From the NCBI GenBank assembly GCA_000231825.2, contig JH720356.1, positions 104,250 to 168,249 on the forward strand: a DNA stretch of 64,000 bases, written 5' to 3'. Positions 12,487 through 25,030 of this stretch are shown here, in pieces (the stretch's first letter is position 1; each line of letters begins with the position of its first letter). Source of the stretch: Tetrahymena elliotti 4EA (lineage: Eukaryota; Ciliophora; Oligohymenophorea; Hymenostomatida; Tetrahymenidae). The notes under the pieces were generated by a model. The model saw nothing but the letters and a program-made list of their open reading frames with translations, made no database searches and had not been told where the DNA came from. The translations under genes and the position numbers were made by a program.

Positions 12487-13775
12487 ATGGATCTTGCTAA
12501 CAGTCCTTCCTCACTTTGCTAAAAATGTCATAGCAATACTATGAAATTTGATTTGAAAAGCTAATTATTCAAATGTTTCAACAATTGTTGTGGATATATT
12601 GATAGCTTAACAGTTATTACTTATACAGATGAAACTGTACAAGATAAAGAAGAAAACACTAAATCTAATGTGTAGTAATTAAATAACAGGAGATATACAT
12701 TTGCGTAAGATCATTTAAACCTTAATATAGTTGACTACAAGGAATAAAGTGTAGATAAATGGGATAGAATTAGAAATGAAATAAATGTGTGCAAAAAATT
12801 AATAAGGAAATGGTGCGACTTCATTGGTGATAGAAAAATAGAATTCGAAATCATATAAAACTTCATCGATATTGTCAATATTGATAAAAGATGCACTTTT
12901 AATTCAGTAAAAGTAAAAGCAGCTAGCAGCTTCTGCTTCATAATTATGAAATAGTAAAAAATGAACTCTTAATTATTTATGACATATTTTTAATTCATAA
13001 AAGTATCAAAATTTAATTGATACTACATAAGATAGAAGTTAAAAAATAAATTTGATTTAGTGTTTTGAAAATTATTTCTTGAAGATGGTATTAATAGACT
13101 AATATCTATTTATTATATTCTTAAAATACATTTTATTTATTGATAATTTTTATAAAATAAAGTGTAGGAACAGATCATAACCTTTAATAAATAGCTGAAA
13201 CAACAAGTATTCCACTTGAAAAAATAATGAAAGAGTAACAAAAAATATAATAAATTAAAATGAGTATTGAAAAAAATGATAACATATTAAATAATATATT
13301 ATAAAATGATGATGAGAAATCATATGAATGGGATAAAATTTGCTAAGAATTCTTATAAAAAATGATACTCTTTTACTAAAATTAGGCAGAAAAGTAAAAC
13401 TAAATTACTTAGAAAAAGCATATAAAATAGAGTAACACCCATAAGGATATAAATTTAAATGAATATTTATTACCAGAAGAATTCTAAGTATTATGCATCA
13501 TAGAGTAGAATATTAAAAAAGCATACCCAACTAAGATATCATTTGAAAGAAATAAAATAGCTGGCAGTATAGTCCTTGTCTTTTGTTTATTAACTACAGT
13601 AAAGGAGCTAAGCATAAAATCTCCAATAGAACTCTCTACTGCTCTTAATTATTAAGAAAAAACAATACTTAAATACTACTCTAAATACATTTACAGCAAA
13701 AAGGAAGATATAATTCCTAAATAAGATGTATGGCAAAGAAGAAAAAATTTAAATAGTTTAACACTATTTCAATGA
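12487..13775 (+). CDS. Divergent TFIIB-like factor (zinc ribbon plus two cyclin folds), 2 exons
   Basis: Exon 1 12487-12953, intron 12954-13162 (209 bases, donor GTAAAA), exon 2 13163-13775; 359 residues. TFIIB-family proteins recruit RNA polymerase through an N-terminal zinc ribbon and bind TBP-DNA with two cyclin repeats. Here residues 11-35 read C-x2-C ... C-x3-C-C, a ribbon-like knuckle with a long loop and an extra Cys. The cyclin repeat 1 end is seen as FNSVKVKAASSFCFIIMK followed, across the intron, by VGTDHNLQQIAETTSIP, matching the family's 'SPKSIAAACIY ... TFKEIA' pattern. Repeat 2 is seen as RNKIAGSIVLVFCLLTT, KSPIELSTALNYQEKTILK and YIYSKKEDIIP. The conserved core linker residues are poorly kept, so this is not canonical TFIIB. 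It may be a Brf/Rrn7-like or lineage-specific factor. The intron falls exactly within a cyclin helix and is needed for the match. Confidence 0.65.
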
Positions 13776-15129
13776 GGTTCTTACTAATTTTCCAAATCGC
13801 TAAACCTTTTGAAAGAAATTTAACTTATCTTTAAATTAATTTTATGTATTTTTTCCTAATTAAAATTAATAAGAATAGTTTTCATTCTTTTGCTTAACAA
13901 ATAATTAGGAAAATTAAAATTTAATTTATTTTTGTTGAAAAATAATTCTCATAAGGAGGGTGAAGTAATCCTCTTCTTTTTGCTTTTTAATTGACAGATA
14001 AAACATTTTTTGAAGTTTGAAAAATACTATAAAAATAAAAGTATGAGATGTTTTTCAATGTCAATACTGTTCTCTCATTTAGCTTTTTAAATTTATAAAA
14101 CATGTATTTAAAAAAGTGAACAATTATGCATGCCATTTTAATTATATCTTACTTTTTTAAAATTTAATAAATTTAAAATTAGAATTAATTATAATATAAA
14201 TTATATATATATATATAGTACCCTAGGGTACTGCCTTTTCGGCTACATACAGTAATACAGTTTATAGCTAATTATTTTTTTTTTTTAATATAAATTTCTA
14301 GAATAATGAAATGATTTATAATTCGTCATCAATCGGTATAGAAAATTTGAAATATTTGATATCTTTAAACTTTAATTAATTTGATTAGTTTTTATCATTT
14401 CTTAATATTTTTCTAGCTAATTTATCTAATCATGAAGGTGAATAGATTTGAGGCTTAAAATTAACTTTACAGTAATTCAAATTTATTTCTGTTAATTAAT
14501 TTAGTGGTCAGAAAGGATCTTTACATTACAGAAATTGATTGAAATTGATTAGTAAAAAGAGTAGATAAATCTTTAATGTAAATAAAAAAGTTAAGTAGAA
14601 AAATAATTTTATTTGTTTTTTGATTGATTGATTCTTTTAAAAAAATTAGATTTTATTTTTTAAACTTTAGATTTACAAGATAAATAGGTTTAAAAAAGTT
14701 TTCTGAAACCTTAACAACTTGTAAAAATAATATTATTAAGTTTTTCTCAAATTCAATCTTTTATGTAAATTTTTTTTTAAATTTAGTTTTACTGATTGTT
14801 TTTAATTCATTAATTTTTTGATTTACGCAAATTGTGTTTTAAAAAATAAACAACAATAATTAAACTTTGATTTCTATTCATCTTTTTCATACAGACATAA
14901 TGATTTAGCTATCGCCTACAAAAAATAAAACACGTATTTGATTAATTTATTAATATCAACTTGTTTATAATATGCACACTTCCTCTTACCATATTCTTTT
15001 AAACCTATTTTACCTTAAATTTTAGTTAATCAATATGGGTTTGAACATATTGAATAGATCATCTTTTTGATGCTATACTTCTACAATATTAAATATTCAT
15101 TAAAAAACAAATAATCATCAGGTCGAAGT
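13776..15129. other. Intergenic with a GC-rich palindromic island
   Basis: 1.35 kb spacer between the TFIIB-like gene and the first membrane-protein gene. Most is AT-rich and featureless, except a run of AT dinucleotides at about 14203-14217 leading directly into a GC-rich palindrome (separate entry). Confidence 0.6.
14217..14232. repeat. 16-base perfect palindrome beside an AT run
   Basis: AGTACCCTAGGGTACT is its own reverse complement and sits at the end of an ATATAT run. The next 25 bases (gccttttcggctac...) are also unusually GC-rich for this region and contain a small inverted pair, gcc...ggc. It could be a protein-binding site, the hairpin of a small RNA, or the terminus of an old mobile element; no partner copy was found in the window. 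Confidence 0.6.
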
Positions 15130-17547
15130 ATGATTCATCCAGAAAAGAAAGAAAATGTTAATGGTCCTCCATTATCACCATATAATTCAAATAGAAATGG
15201 AAGTTTAAATATTATCTAATTAGACTGTGAAGAGAAGGATTAAAAGATTATAAAAGGAAATAAGAGAATTTCAAAGATTGATACAGATTAGAATTCTTTT
15301 AAATAAAGTTCGTTATCAAATGAATCAATACTGAAAAACATGGAATTAAAGCAGGCAAATACTAACAATCATATAATTGAACACAAAATGTAAGGGAGTG
15401 AAAGTAAAATAGAGAATCTTTAGCAAATTTTGTTTTAATATAAAGAGACAAGTATTTAAAATGATTTAGATTTTCAAAGATAGAAAAAAGGATCTGATAA
15501 TTAAGGAGAAAATAGATAATTAAACAAAAGAACTTCTACACTTTCTTCAAGGATAAGTGGTGAAGGTGTATTTGAAGATGAGTACTTCAGTGAAGACAGC
15601 TAAAAAAAGTCTTAAAAGAGATAGAGATTACTAAATCCTGATCAGTTTTATAAATTGAAAGATCACCAAATATAATGGAATAATAAAGTTTTTGTAGAAT
15701 TTATGATTTATCATATCTTGTTTTATTTCCTTTTGGGACCTTTAATCAGCTTAATTTTAATGAATAAAATTAACTTAATGAGAAATCTATCTTTCTATGG
15801 TTTAAATAAATGGTTTTTATTGCAATTTATGATATATGCACTTAATATGATAACTCTAATTTCATACTTTGTTTGGGAGTGTCATAATATTTATAAAGTA
15901 GAAATTATCTATATGCAGATAACAATCTTTCTAAGAATATTTGTTATTTCATGCAAGTAAAATTATATATTTTTTATAATAATGATTAGCTTATTTTCTT
16001 ATAATTAATATAGATACGCTTCCCTTCCATCAGAGAAAATAGAACTTTATAAACATTACACTCTAACTTCAGAATTAACATCAAGAGATTATTATTTTTC
16101 TGATTGGGTTCAATAAAAGCCTTCTACTATTTATAGAGAAACATATAATTCTTTGCAAAGAGGTGAATATGATATTTAAATGTTTTACTTAAGGTAATAT
16201 ATATTTTATGTTCATGTTTGATAATTATTCCTTTTATATTTTAAGCTTTTTCCTGAGCCCAAGTGAAGAAAAGACATAACAGATTCTAAAATACATAGAA
16301 GAATTAAAAATTTTTCATAAATATGCAGACGAGTTTATTCCCCCATGTACTATTAATAAAATAGGCAAAGAATAAAATAATAATTAGACATTTTTTGGAT
16401 ATGGAATAATATATTATCTTATTAAAAAGTATAAAGAATAGCATAAAAGCAAGATCTAAGTTTATATTTGCCTATTAGTATCTTTAGTTAGAGGTCTTTC
16501 CACTTTTGGTTATAGATATGTAGCATAAGAGAAACTAAATTTTACACTTAATGAAGCAATCTAAATTGTAGCTATAATAATTGTAACATTTCTAGGATAT
16601 TTTTCTTCCCTTGTATTTTTAGCTTACTTTATACGTGACTTAGGGATGAAATACTTTCTGCTTGAACAAATAAAATTTACTCTTTAATTTCGTAAATCAA
16701 ATGCACTTTAAAATAAAGAACTACCTACTATTGATTTTACAAACCCATATGCACTGAAAGGTAAATTGTTAAATTACTAACTGTTAATTTTTACTTTGAC
16801 TATTTTACAAGAATACTAAAGAGATAAAATAATTATTGATAATATTTAATAGTATTTATTTATTTATTTACTTAAAATGACATTTTAATAATAGGATGGT
16901 CTATTCTCAGAAGAGTTATTTTGGACTATGGAAAATCTTTCTTTATTAGAGTTTAGGCTTTTTTGACAATATATATAATTGTTGGAGGAGTTGGGTTAGT
17001 CCTGATGGTGCTGTAAATTTATAATGTAACAAATTTTGAGGGAAGTGTAGTTTTAGTGTGTGTCTTTGAGGCCTTTGTTATTTTATCTGCATCTCTGTAT
17101 ATGTTCTATGAAGGCGCTATTATTAATAGTACTTTCAGTGAATTTAAAAATACTCTCATTGATTATAAAGTGATTCTAGCTGATTTAAAGTTATTTAAAG
17201 ATGTCTATTTCTTTTAATAATCTAGTGAAATTCACAATCTGTTAAGAAGAAAATCTGTAGAAAAGCTTAATTAGACATTTTAAATATATGACTAAAATGA
17301 AAAACCATAGTTAGTTGACAAATACTTAGAGTAAATAAGTTCTTCTATAGAGGAATGTGACAATGAATTGGATTAGGATATGGTTAGCTAGCCATTTACC
17401 CTGTTCACAATTTAGATTACATTTGCTCAATTCCAAAGTATTATGGTGGCTTTAGGTACTGTACTTGGAACATTAATTTAACAAATTATGAAAAGTTATT
17501 AGTAAAAATTCGACAATAAAACTATTTCAAATAATAAATTAAATTGA
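15130..17547 (+). CDS. Polytopic membrane protein, tandem paralogue A, 4 exons
   Basis: Exons 15130-15956, 16014-16193, 16246-16760 and 16895-17547; introns of 57, 52 and 134 bases; 724 residues. Residues 1-185 are polar and Ser/Asn/Gln-rich, presumably cytosolic. About seven or eight hydrophobic segments follow: one starting near residue 190 (FMIYHILFYFLLGPLI), one near 228 (FLLQFMIYALNMITLISYF), then IIYMQITIFLRIFVISC, VYICLLVSLVRGL, IVAIIIVTFLGYFSSLVFL, FLTIYIIVGGVGLVLMVL and FEAFVILSASLYMFY, with a last one near the C-terminus (FQSIMVALGTVLGTLI). Shared landmarks with the next gene include KLMRNLSF/NLMRNLSF, ISCKYA, SRDYYF/LQDYYF, TIDFTNPY and WSILRR...LDYGKS. I do not recognise the family. 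Receptor, channel or transporter are all possible and none is shown. Confidence 0.75.
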
Positions 17548-18580
17548 TAAACAATTTCAATAAAAAAAATTTTATTTTAAAGATTTATTGGAAAATTTTT
17601 TTACATACACCATTTATAATTAATTCATTTCATATTTTGGTTTACTCTTTTAAATTTTAATTAAATATATTTAAAAGTACAATAAGATAAAAGAAAGAAA
17701 ATCAATCATAGTTTTTTCAATATTTTTTTGTAAATTAAAAAGATTATTTTCTGATTTCAAAGATACACAATTTTTTAGAATTTGTTTAAAAAGAATTTTA
17801 TGATCTTTTTTACATCTTGTTAAACAATTAATATATCAATTAATCAATAAGATAAAGTAAAAGAAAATTAAACAATTTGTTTACTTTTTCAGAATAATTA
17901 AAAATTTCTAAAATTCAAAAGAATATTTTGAGTTTATTCTTAATTAACACCATTGACAATTGAAAATAGTAAAAGAAATAATTCTTTAAGTAATTGGTAT
18001 TTAACAAATTTAAAAAACTACATACAAAATCAGATGGTCAAATATCTCTTGATGATTATATTCATATTTATTTTTGAATACTATCTACCAATAAAAAAAA
18101 GAAATAAGTACAATGGAATTATATAGAAAAAAAGTGAACTGAATTTATTTTAAAGTTAAAGAAGAGAAATCAATTTGTTGATTATAATTCAAATTAAACA
18201 GTATACATTCTATAGAACATATTTGATTTCAAAAATACAGAATAGACAAATAATATTTTGAAGTATATCATAAAGATTTAAGAATGATACATGAAATTAT
18301 AATATTATTTAATTTTCTTACTTGAGTTTTTCTATCAGTGTTCTGGTGAATTTATGAGAAAAGTTTGTTATTTTGTATGTTAATTTATAACCTGAAAATA
18401 CATTCATTTTGACTTTTAAAATACGATATTGCTTGATGTAGATTAAACAAATTGCAAGAGAGAAATATCGAGAATAATAGAAGTATAGTCTAGTGTAACT
18501 TAATAAATAATTTTTTCAAATTAATATTATTAAAAGTAAAAAAGATAGGGTTAGTAAGTAATTATTAAATTTATTAATTA
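17548..18580. other. Intergenic between the tandem paralogues
   Basis: About 1 kb of AT-rich sequence; no remnant of a third copy seen. Confidence 0.6.
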
Positions 18581-21075
18581 ATGCTAAAAAATAATAATAT
18601 GAATTAGCAAGATAATAGAGTTGCTTCTATCGATTTAGAGAGTCAAATAAACTCTAGAAATTCTGATTCAATTTCTTTAGAAATACAAGAGGATAATAAT
18701 AAGAATAATTTAAACAATTACTGTAAATTATTTCAATTTAAATTTATTTTAATATTTTTTATAGAAATATAGTTCTAATTAGGTAATCACGCAGGCAAAA
18801 AAAATGGATAAATAGTTACTAATACTGCATAATCTAAATAATTTGAACTTGTTAAATATGATTCCCAAGAGGCCAACTAATATTAAAATATCCCTTAGAA
18901 AAATGCAATTGGTTAAGCATAATCTATGCACATAGATATATAAGATCCATAACCAATAAGTGATAGATATATCATAGATAATGATTAACTTAAACATAGT
19001 AGTAATTAATAATAAGACTAAAGTTAACCATCAAGCCTACAAAAGAAGAAACAAAGTTTGACTTTTTAAGACCTCATATAAGATATTTCAAAAGAAGTTT
19101 TGGCTATATAATAAAACTAATAACAAAACACACTTAAAGAAATTGACGATACAAGAAAATCTACTCTTACAGCTAAACCACTGTAAAAATCTTCTACCTA
19201 TTTTGACGATGAGTACTTTTTTGATGAAAGAGAGTAAACTTCAGTTAAAAGAACTAGATATCTCAACCCTGAATTATTTCATAAACTTAGAGATCACCAA
19301 GTGTATTGGGATACTAAAGTCTTCTTTGAATTTCTTATCTACCACTTTATTTTTTACTATATTGCTGGGCCATTTTCCATAATCTTTTTTTACAAAAAAG
19401 AAAAATTAATGAGAAATTTGAGTTTTTGGGGAAATAAACTTTAATTTTACATTCAATCAGTGCTTTATTTTCTAAACGCATTTAACTTAATTCTGTACTT
19501 CACTTCTGAGAATACTAACATCTACACTGTTGAAATAGTATATATGGAAGTTGTTTTATTTTTAAGAACTTACATTATTTCATGCAAGTAAGTATTTCTT
19601 ATTTTTAGACACATTCTTAACCATTATCTCTTCATTGTAATAAAATAATTTACTTAATCATTTTTACAAAATAAGATATGCTACACTGCATCCTGATAAA
19701 CTTGAATTATACAATAATTATGAGTTATAAGGAGAATTAACATTGCAAGATTATTATTTTGGAAGATGGGTTTTCTAAAGCGATATAACTGTATATAGAG
19801 AATCATATAATGCCTTTTAAAGAGGAGAATTTGATTCCTCTATGTTTTATTTAAAGTAAAACTTTTTATTTGAAAAAATATATTAAATTTTAAATGGTAT
19901 AAAAAGCTTTATAGTCAATCCTAGCTAAGAATGCCTTCATTAATTTGATGATGGAGTTTAGTCTCTTAAAAAGTGGCATAAACATGATCAAGAATTTATT
20001 ACCCCTTGTATATTCCCTTCTGAAGATTATATATATGGATACGGAGTTATTCACTATTTAATTAAGAGTTTTACTAAGGATAATCCAAATGCTCCACTTT
20101 TGGTTATGGCAATCATCTTAGCACTCTTTAGAGGGTTTTTGCTTTTAATCTATAGATATTTGGATGTTGGAGAGAGCTATACTAACTTTTCAACCATAGA
20201 GATTATTTAAATGGTTGGAATTGTTTATAATACTTCTTTTGGATACTTTAGTTCATTCGTCTTTCTCATTTTCTTTACTAAAGACTTAAAGCTAAAGGAT
20301 TATTTATAGAAACAGTGTATTTAGCTAATTTCTCCAAAAAAACTTAATTTAGGTGTGAAGAAGATTCTCCCTACTATTAACTTCACTGATCCTTATTCTA
20401 TTAAAAGTAAAATATAAATTTATAACAACTTATTGATTAAATTTTATTTAAATATTAGCTTGGTCGACATTAAGGAGACTCTTTTTAGATTATGGAAAAG
20501 CTTATTACTTAAGACTTGAAGCTTTTATTTCCATATATGTATTTGTTGCTTTATTTAGTTTTGTAGCTCTTATGTTATGGCTCTTTGAAGTTTATACTTT
20601 ACCTACTAACATAGGTGTTGCTTGTGGTTTTGAAGCTGTTGCTATTTTATTCTTTTTATTCTATTTACTTATTTAGGGAGCTATAATTAATACTAACTTT
20701 GATATGAACAAAAACATAATCTTTGATTATCAAATGGCATATGACGATGTCATAAGACTACGTAAATTCTACTTCAATAAAGGCTAATAATCCTCAAACA
20801 TGGTCAGATAAAAAATTATTTCCTCAGTCTAAAAAAAACTAAAAATAAAAGAAGATGACTCTTCAGAAGCTGATGAAAAGATTTTAGATTACTTAAATGA
20901 GATTAAAGAGTCTTTTAGTGATTGCTACAAAGAAGTAAACTAAGATTCCATAACCTAACCATTTGTCTTCTTTGGTATATAAATAACAACAGTCTTAGTA
21001 TAAAATGTATTAGTTGCATTAGGTACATCTGCAGTAGGTGTTGTTTAATATTACTTTCATTCTTAAAATAAATGA
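18581..21075 (+). CDS. Polytopic membrane protein, tandem paralogue B, 5 exons
   Basis: Exons 18581-18722, 18765-19587, 19676-19855, 19907-20406 and 20459-21075; 753 residues. ATG at 18581, with a second in-frame ATG at 18599. Three introns sit at the same codons and phases as in paralogue A: after ISC-AA, after MFYL, and before WSTLRR. The middle exon is 180 bases in both genes. The extra first intron (18723-18764, 42 bases) is a multiple of three without TGA, so retaining it would add a short hydrophobic stretch (QFKFILIFFI) instead of breaking the frame. The N-terminal 250 residues are Gln/Asn-rich and differ from A, while the membrane core is clearly homologous (YWDTKVFFEFLIYHF, VEIVYMEVVLFLRTYIISC, TINFTDPYSIK, LDYGKAYYLRLEAFISIY, GFEAVAILFFLFYLL, LVQNVLVALGTSAVG). 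Tandem duplication is the simple explanation. Function unknown. Confidence 0.75.
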
Positions 21076-21555
21076 TTAACTTAAAAATTAATATTATAGG
21101 CAATTAAACTCATGATAAAGCATAGTAACCAACTAGCCAACTACTAACTAACATTAACTTTAATAATAAAAATAACACAAATAAATAAATACTAACAAAT
21201 ATATTAATTAACTAACTTAACATATCAAAAACATAACATTATTAAAACATTTAATTTACTATTCAAATAATATAACAAAATTTTTAAATTATTCAATACT
21301 TATCAATAATTATTTTTACATTAAGCAAACAACTGTACATAAAGTGTAATTTGTGTTTTGTTATTCTATTAATAAAAGTTCTTTTAAGACCACATAAATC
21401 TTCTTTAAATTTTTCATGATTATTTATTTATTTTTGTAAAAAAAGATAAATTAATTTACAATATCCATTCAAAAAAACAAATAATTGTTTCAAACAATCT
21501 TAATTAGAACGTTAGATATCTATCTATCTACTAAAAGTTTTACAATTTAATAAAT
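21076..21555. other. Intergenic
   Basis: About 480 AT-rich bases between plus-strand genes; nothing recognised. Confidence 0.6.
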
Positions 21556-23034
21556 ATGTTTATAAATTATGTCTCTTCAGATTAAATTAAGTAGATTTTA
21601 TCTAAAAGTCTGCACCCTAAGGGAGTGAATGCTGATGAGAAGCAGCCTAAGAAGAAAAAAAATAAGAAAAGGAATAATTCTGGTATGTTTTTAATATTAA
21701 TTTTTCTAAATTAGAGATGATATATTTTAATAGAAATGAGAAAAAGTCAACCTGAAGAAAAAGATGAGCATAAGGCAAAAGATTCTAATAATTAACATAT
21801 AAAATCTCAAGATGTTTCTCTAAAAAAATGCAAGCCTGATGAATAAGAAGAGAAAATAATAAGAGCTTATTCATAATCTCCTTAAGAATTAGAAGCAAAT
21901 CAAAATTGTAATGAAGAAGCTAAGAAAAAACAATCAAATGTAAGCCTGAATAAAAATAAGGAAAATGCTATTCACGAAGAAAAGAAATCAGTAAAAAAAG
22001 CCTAAGAGCAGCACTCTAATAAAAAAATGAATACCAGTTTAAGTGAATTTGAAAAAGAAGGCTAAATTATAGCATTAAATAAACTTTCATCTAGTCCTTA
22101 TTCAGATATAAAATATAGGTAAAACATAAAAAATACCTTATTTCCAATACTTGAAGCTAAATAGATAGAAAGATAGAACAAGCATAGAAAATTGGTGCCT
22201 TTAAAAGAGAGTGTCAATTTGTTAAGCAGTAACAGTTCTACTTCACATGTTTAGTAATATAATAATTCTAATAGATAATCTATTGATATTAATGGAACTC
22301 AAACAAATAGTGCTAATTCAAACTATAAATTTATTACCTAGCCTCAGTCTCGCCCAAGATCCTCTTCATAAAAGACTTCTCCATCAAGATAAATCTAATC
22401 TGGATCTATGATACATCCAAATAAAATAAATTATAATACACTTTAAGATAACATAAGTTTCTATACATAAAACAGTCACAGAAATGGTATGTAACTTAAC
22501 AGTTTTAGATCAAGTAGTTAAAATATGTAAAATGAAGAAAAAACCCTAAATACGGATTATTCATTGATAATAAAAAATAAAAAAATATTAGATTAAACAC
22601 TTTATTCTACTTAATTTAAGCCCTATAAAAACAGCTAAATATTATTAAATTAATCATACTAATAAGATACATTATAAAGATAAAAAAATTTAGAAATCAT
22701 AAGCAACTAAATGAATTTCTATGATGATTAAAATTAAAGACCCAACAAATACAAAATTAAAATTATCAGATCCAACTCTAGCAAAAAATAAAATGAACCT
22801 AAAATGTACTCTATAGAAAAGATTTACAAAAGAAAAATTTCATAAATCATAGAATAATTTAGTCCTAGTTTCAAAAAAAAGTAAGTTAATAGTCCTAAAA
22901 GTAAATAAAAAAAGAAAATTTAATCATTAGCAGTTAAAGATATTTGTATCACCCAAAGCTAAAATATCAATGTAAATGGAGGAGAAGCTTCATTATAAAA
23001 TAAAGTAGAAACCTCATAAATATAAAATAAGTGA
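21556..23034 (+). CDS. Basic, Ser/Asn/Gln-rich disordered protein, unknown, 2 exons
   Basis: Exon 1 21556-21682, intron 21683-21733 (51 bases, GTATGT...AATAG), exon 2 21734-23034; 475 residues. The N-terminus MFINYVSSDQIKQILSKSL is followed by a lysine cluster (KQPKKKKNKKR), then long charged and Ser/Gln-rich sequence, an RPRSSSQKTSPSRQ patch typical of phosphorylated or RNA-linked tails, and a C-terminal basic segment (PSFKKKQVNSPKSKQKKK). No membrane segment or known domain. The lysine clusters could serve as nuclear-localisation signals, which is inference only. It lies 481 bases downstream of paralogue B on the same strand with no evidence of co-regulation. Confidence 0.62.
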
Positions 23035-23545
23035 CTAGTTTAAGAAACTTTAATTTAAAAAAGGAATTCATTCTCTTCACATCTTCAGAGAGAATATTTG
23101 TAAATAATTAAAAATTAAGTTTGAAATTTCAAGCTTTGTTTGGCTTCCAAATTTTTTATTTTGAGAAATGTTTTATATTTACAAATTTAATTTTTGTTCA
23201 CAACTTTCTTTTTTAATTTAAATATATTTAAAAAAATACTATTTAAAGCTTTAACAATAAATTTTTAACATTTGCAAATTCTAATCTTTTGTAATATTAA
23301 AAAATAAGAAAATTTTTTTTATTTTGATATTTTTTTCAGGAAGTACTGTATGAAATTTAATTAAAGTTATTCTTACAAGTACAGTTGAAAAATTATTTGT
23401 CGCTAACATATAAAAAAAGGAGTAACTTGAAATCTATGATCATAAGCCAAATTTTTTTCTTAAATAATATTATAATTTTAATATATACAAAATAATATCC
23501 TTAAATTAATTTAGTAAAAGGTTAAAACATAAATTTTAATATTTC
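23035..23545. other. Intergenic between convergent genes
   Basis: About 510 AT-rich bases between two convergent 3' ends. It presumably holds both polyadenylation regions; no distinct signal is resolvable by eye. Confidence 0.6.
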
Positions 23546-25030
23546 TCAATTTATTAATCTATAATGAGCTCTTTGACTATAAAGAAAGTAATTTTCAGTT
23601 TATTTTTTATAATACTTTTATAAAAATATATTTGCTTCCATAGCATAATATACATCTTCTTCTAGATCTTTTAATCTTTAATTTACTAATTCTTTATGAT
23701 TTTATCTGAGAAATGTTAAATTTTAAAGACTTTTTTCTTCTAGTTAGTAAGTATTAATAAAGAGCACAGAATTAAAATCTAAGAAAGGGTTATTTACATC
23801 TTTATCAATAATAATATCTAATGTGTTTATTGCAGGGACTTAAAAGTCATCAAAAGTTTATAATGCTACTTCAAAAGAATTATTAATTTTTTCGCCAAGT
23901 AAGATAGATATTTATTTTAATTAAAATTCTAAGAGATTATCTTAATTTGTGTATTAAAAAATACCCTTTCTGAGAATTTGCTATTTAGCTTACTATAAAT
24001 CTAGACCAAGTAAAGAAATTAAAGATTCTGAGTATCCTACTTTTGTTTACTCTATTTAAAAATTTTTAAAATTAAATTGATAGAGAGTATAACTGTATAA
24101 GCAATTTGTTTATGATAATTCTTCAAGTTTTTGCTTTAAAATTATGTCAAATTCTTTAAATTTTGTTTCTATATTCTTTAAAAAATTGTTAGTGATAAAC
24201 TCATATTTGATCAATTCTTGTTTTTATTGAAATCTTTCATAATGGTTAGAATATTTTTAAATCGCCTGCATAAATTAATTATTGCCTTAACAAATATTTT
24301 ATTATTACAATTAGTTAATCATTTATGTTAAATTACAATTTTCATTTTCTTTGTTGTTAAGTAATACTTCGATTCCTTAATTTTTTATCACTTTTACTAA
24401 AGCTGGTACCTTAGAATTAAGACTTTAAAAATGATTAAAGTGATTGTCTTCATTATTATTGGAATTACTATTTTTTGCTAGATTATCATATAATTCTGAT
24501 AAAGGACTGAACAGTTTGAAGGAGTTATTTTCTATGAAGGTTTATTAATTTTTTTAGGTATTGTGAATATCAGTAAACCCAGTTATATTTTATTTTTTTA
24601 CATTATTATTGGTTACATTTTTTTATTAAAATGGATCATTTGATTGTCTCTCTTAAATGTTTTAAGTATTTGTTGATGATGTAGACTTGTTATTTATTAA
24701 TGTTAAATTTGTGTGATTATTACATATTTTATGTCTTATATATTCTTATTCTTGGGTATTTAAAATTACTTCTCTTTTTTGGTTATAGTGGATATTTTTA
24801 TTTTTGATGCTTTTATTTTTGCAGGAATTTAAAGGAATAAACTGTAAGTCTTCATTAAACTTCAATTCAAAAGAATCTGAGATATGCTGTTATTGGTTTT
24901 TAAAACATTTTTTATCCTCAGAATTATGTTTTTATAGATCTTAAGATGCAAAGAATGAAGATTAATTTGTGCTGGAATTTTCAAATTAGAATTAGTATTA
25001 GTATTCACTATCAAAACTTTCTATTTCCAT
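23546..25030 (-). CDS. Large Asn/Gln-rich protein with helical C-terminal half, unknown
   Basis: Intronless 494-residue gene, ATG at 25030-25028 (MEIESFDSEYQ) and TGA at 23548-23546, no internal TGA. The first 230 residues are Asn/Gln/Ser-rich and probably disordered. From about residue 250 the sequence becomes helical and hydrophobic-patterned: SELYDNLAKN, VPALVKVIKNQGIEVLL, then a coiled-coil-like stretch (FLKNIETKFKEFDIILKQKLEEL), then YSESLISLLGLDL and FEVALQTFDDF, ending LVNQRLKDLEEDVYYAMEAN. It may be a structural scaffold; no family recognised. Gln is encoded mostly by TAA/TAG across the whole length, so in the standard code the gene is invisible. Confidence 0.65.
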
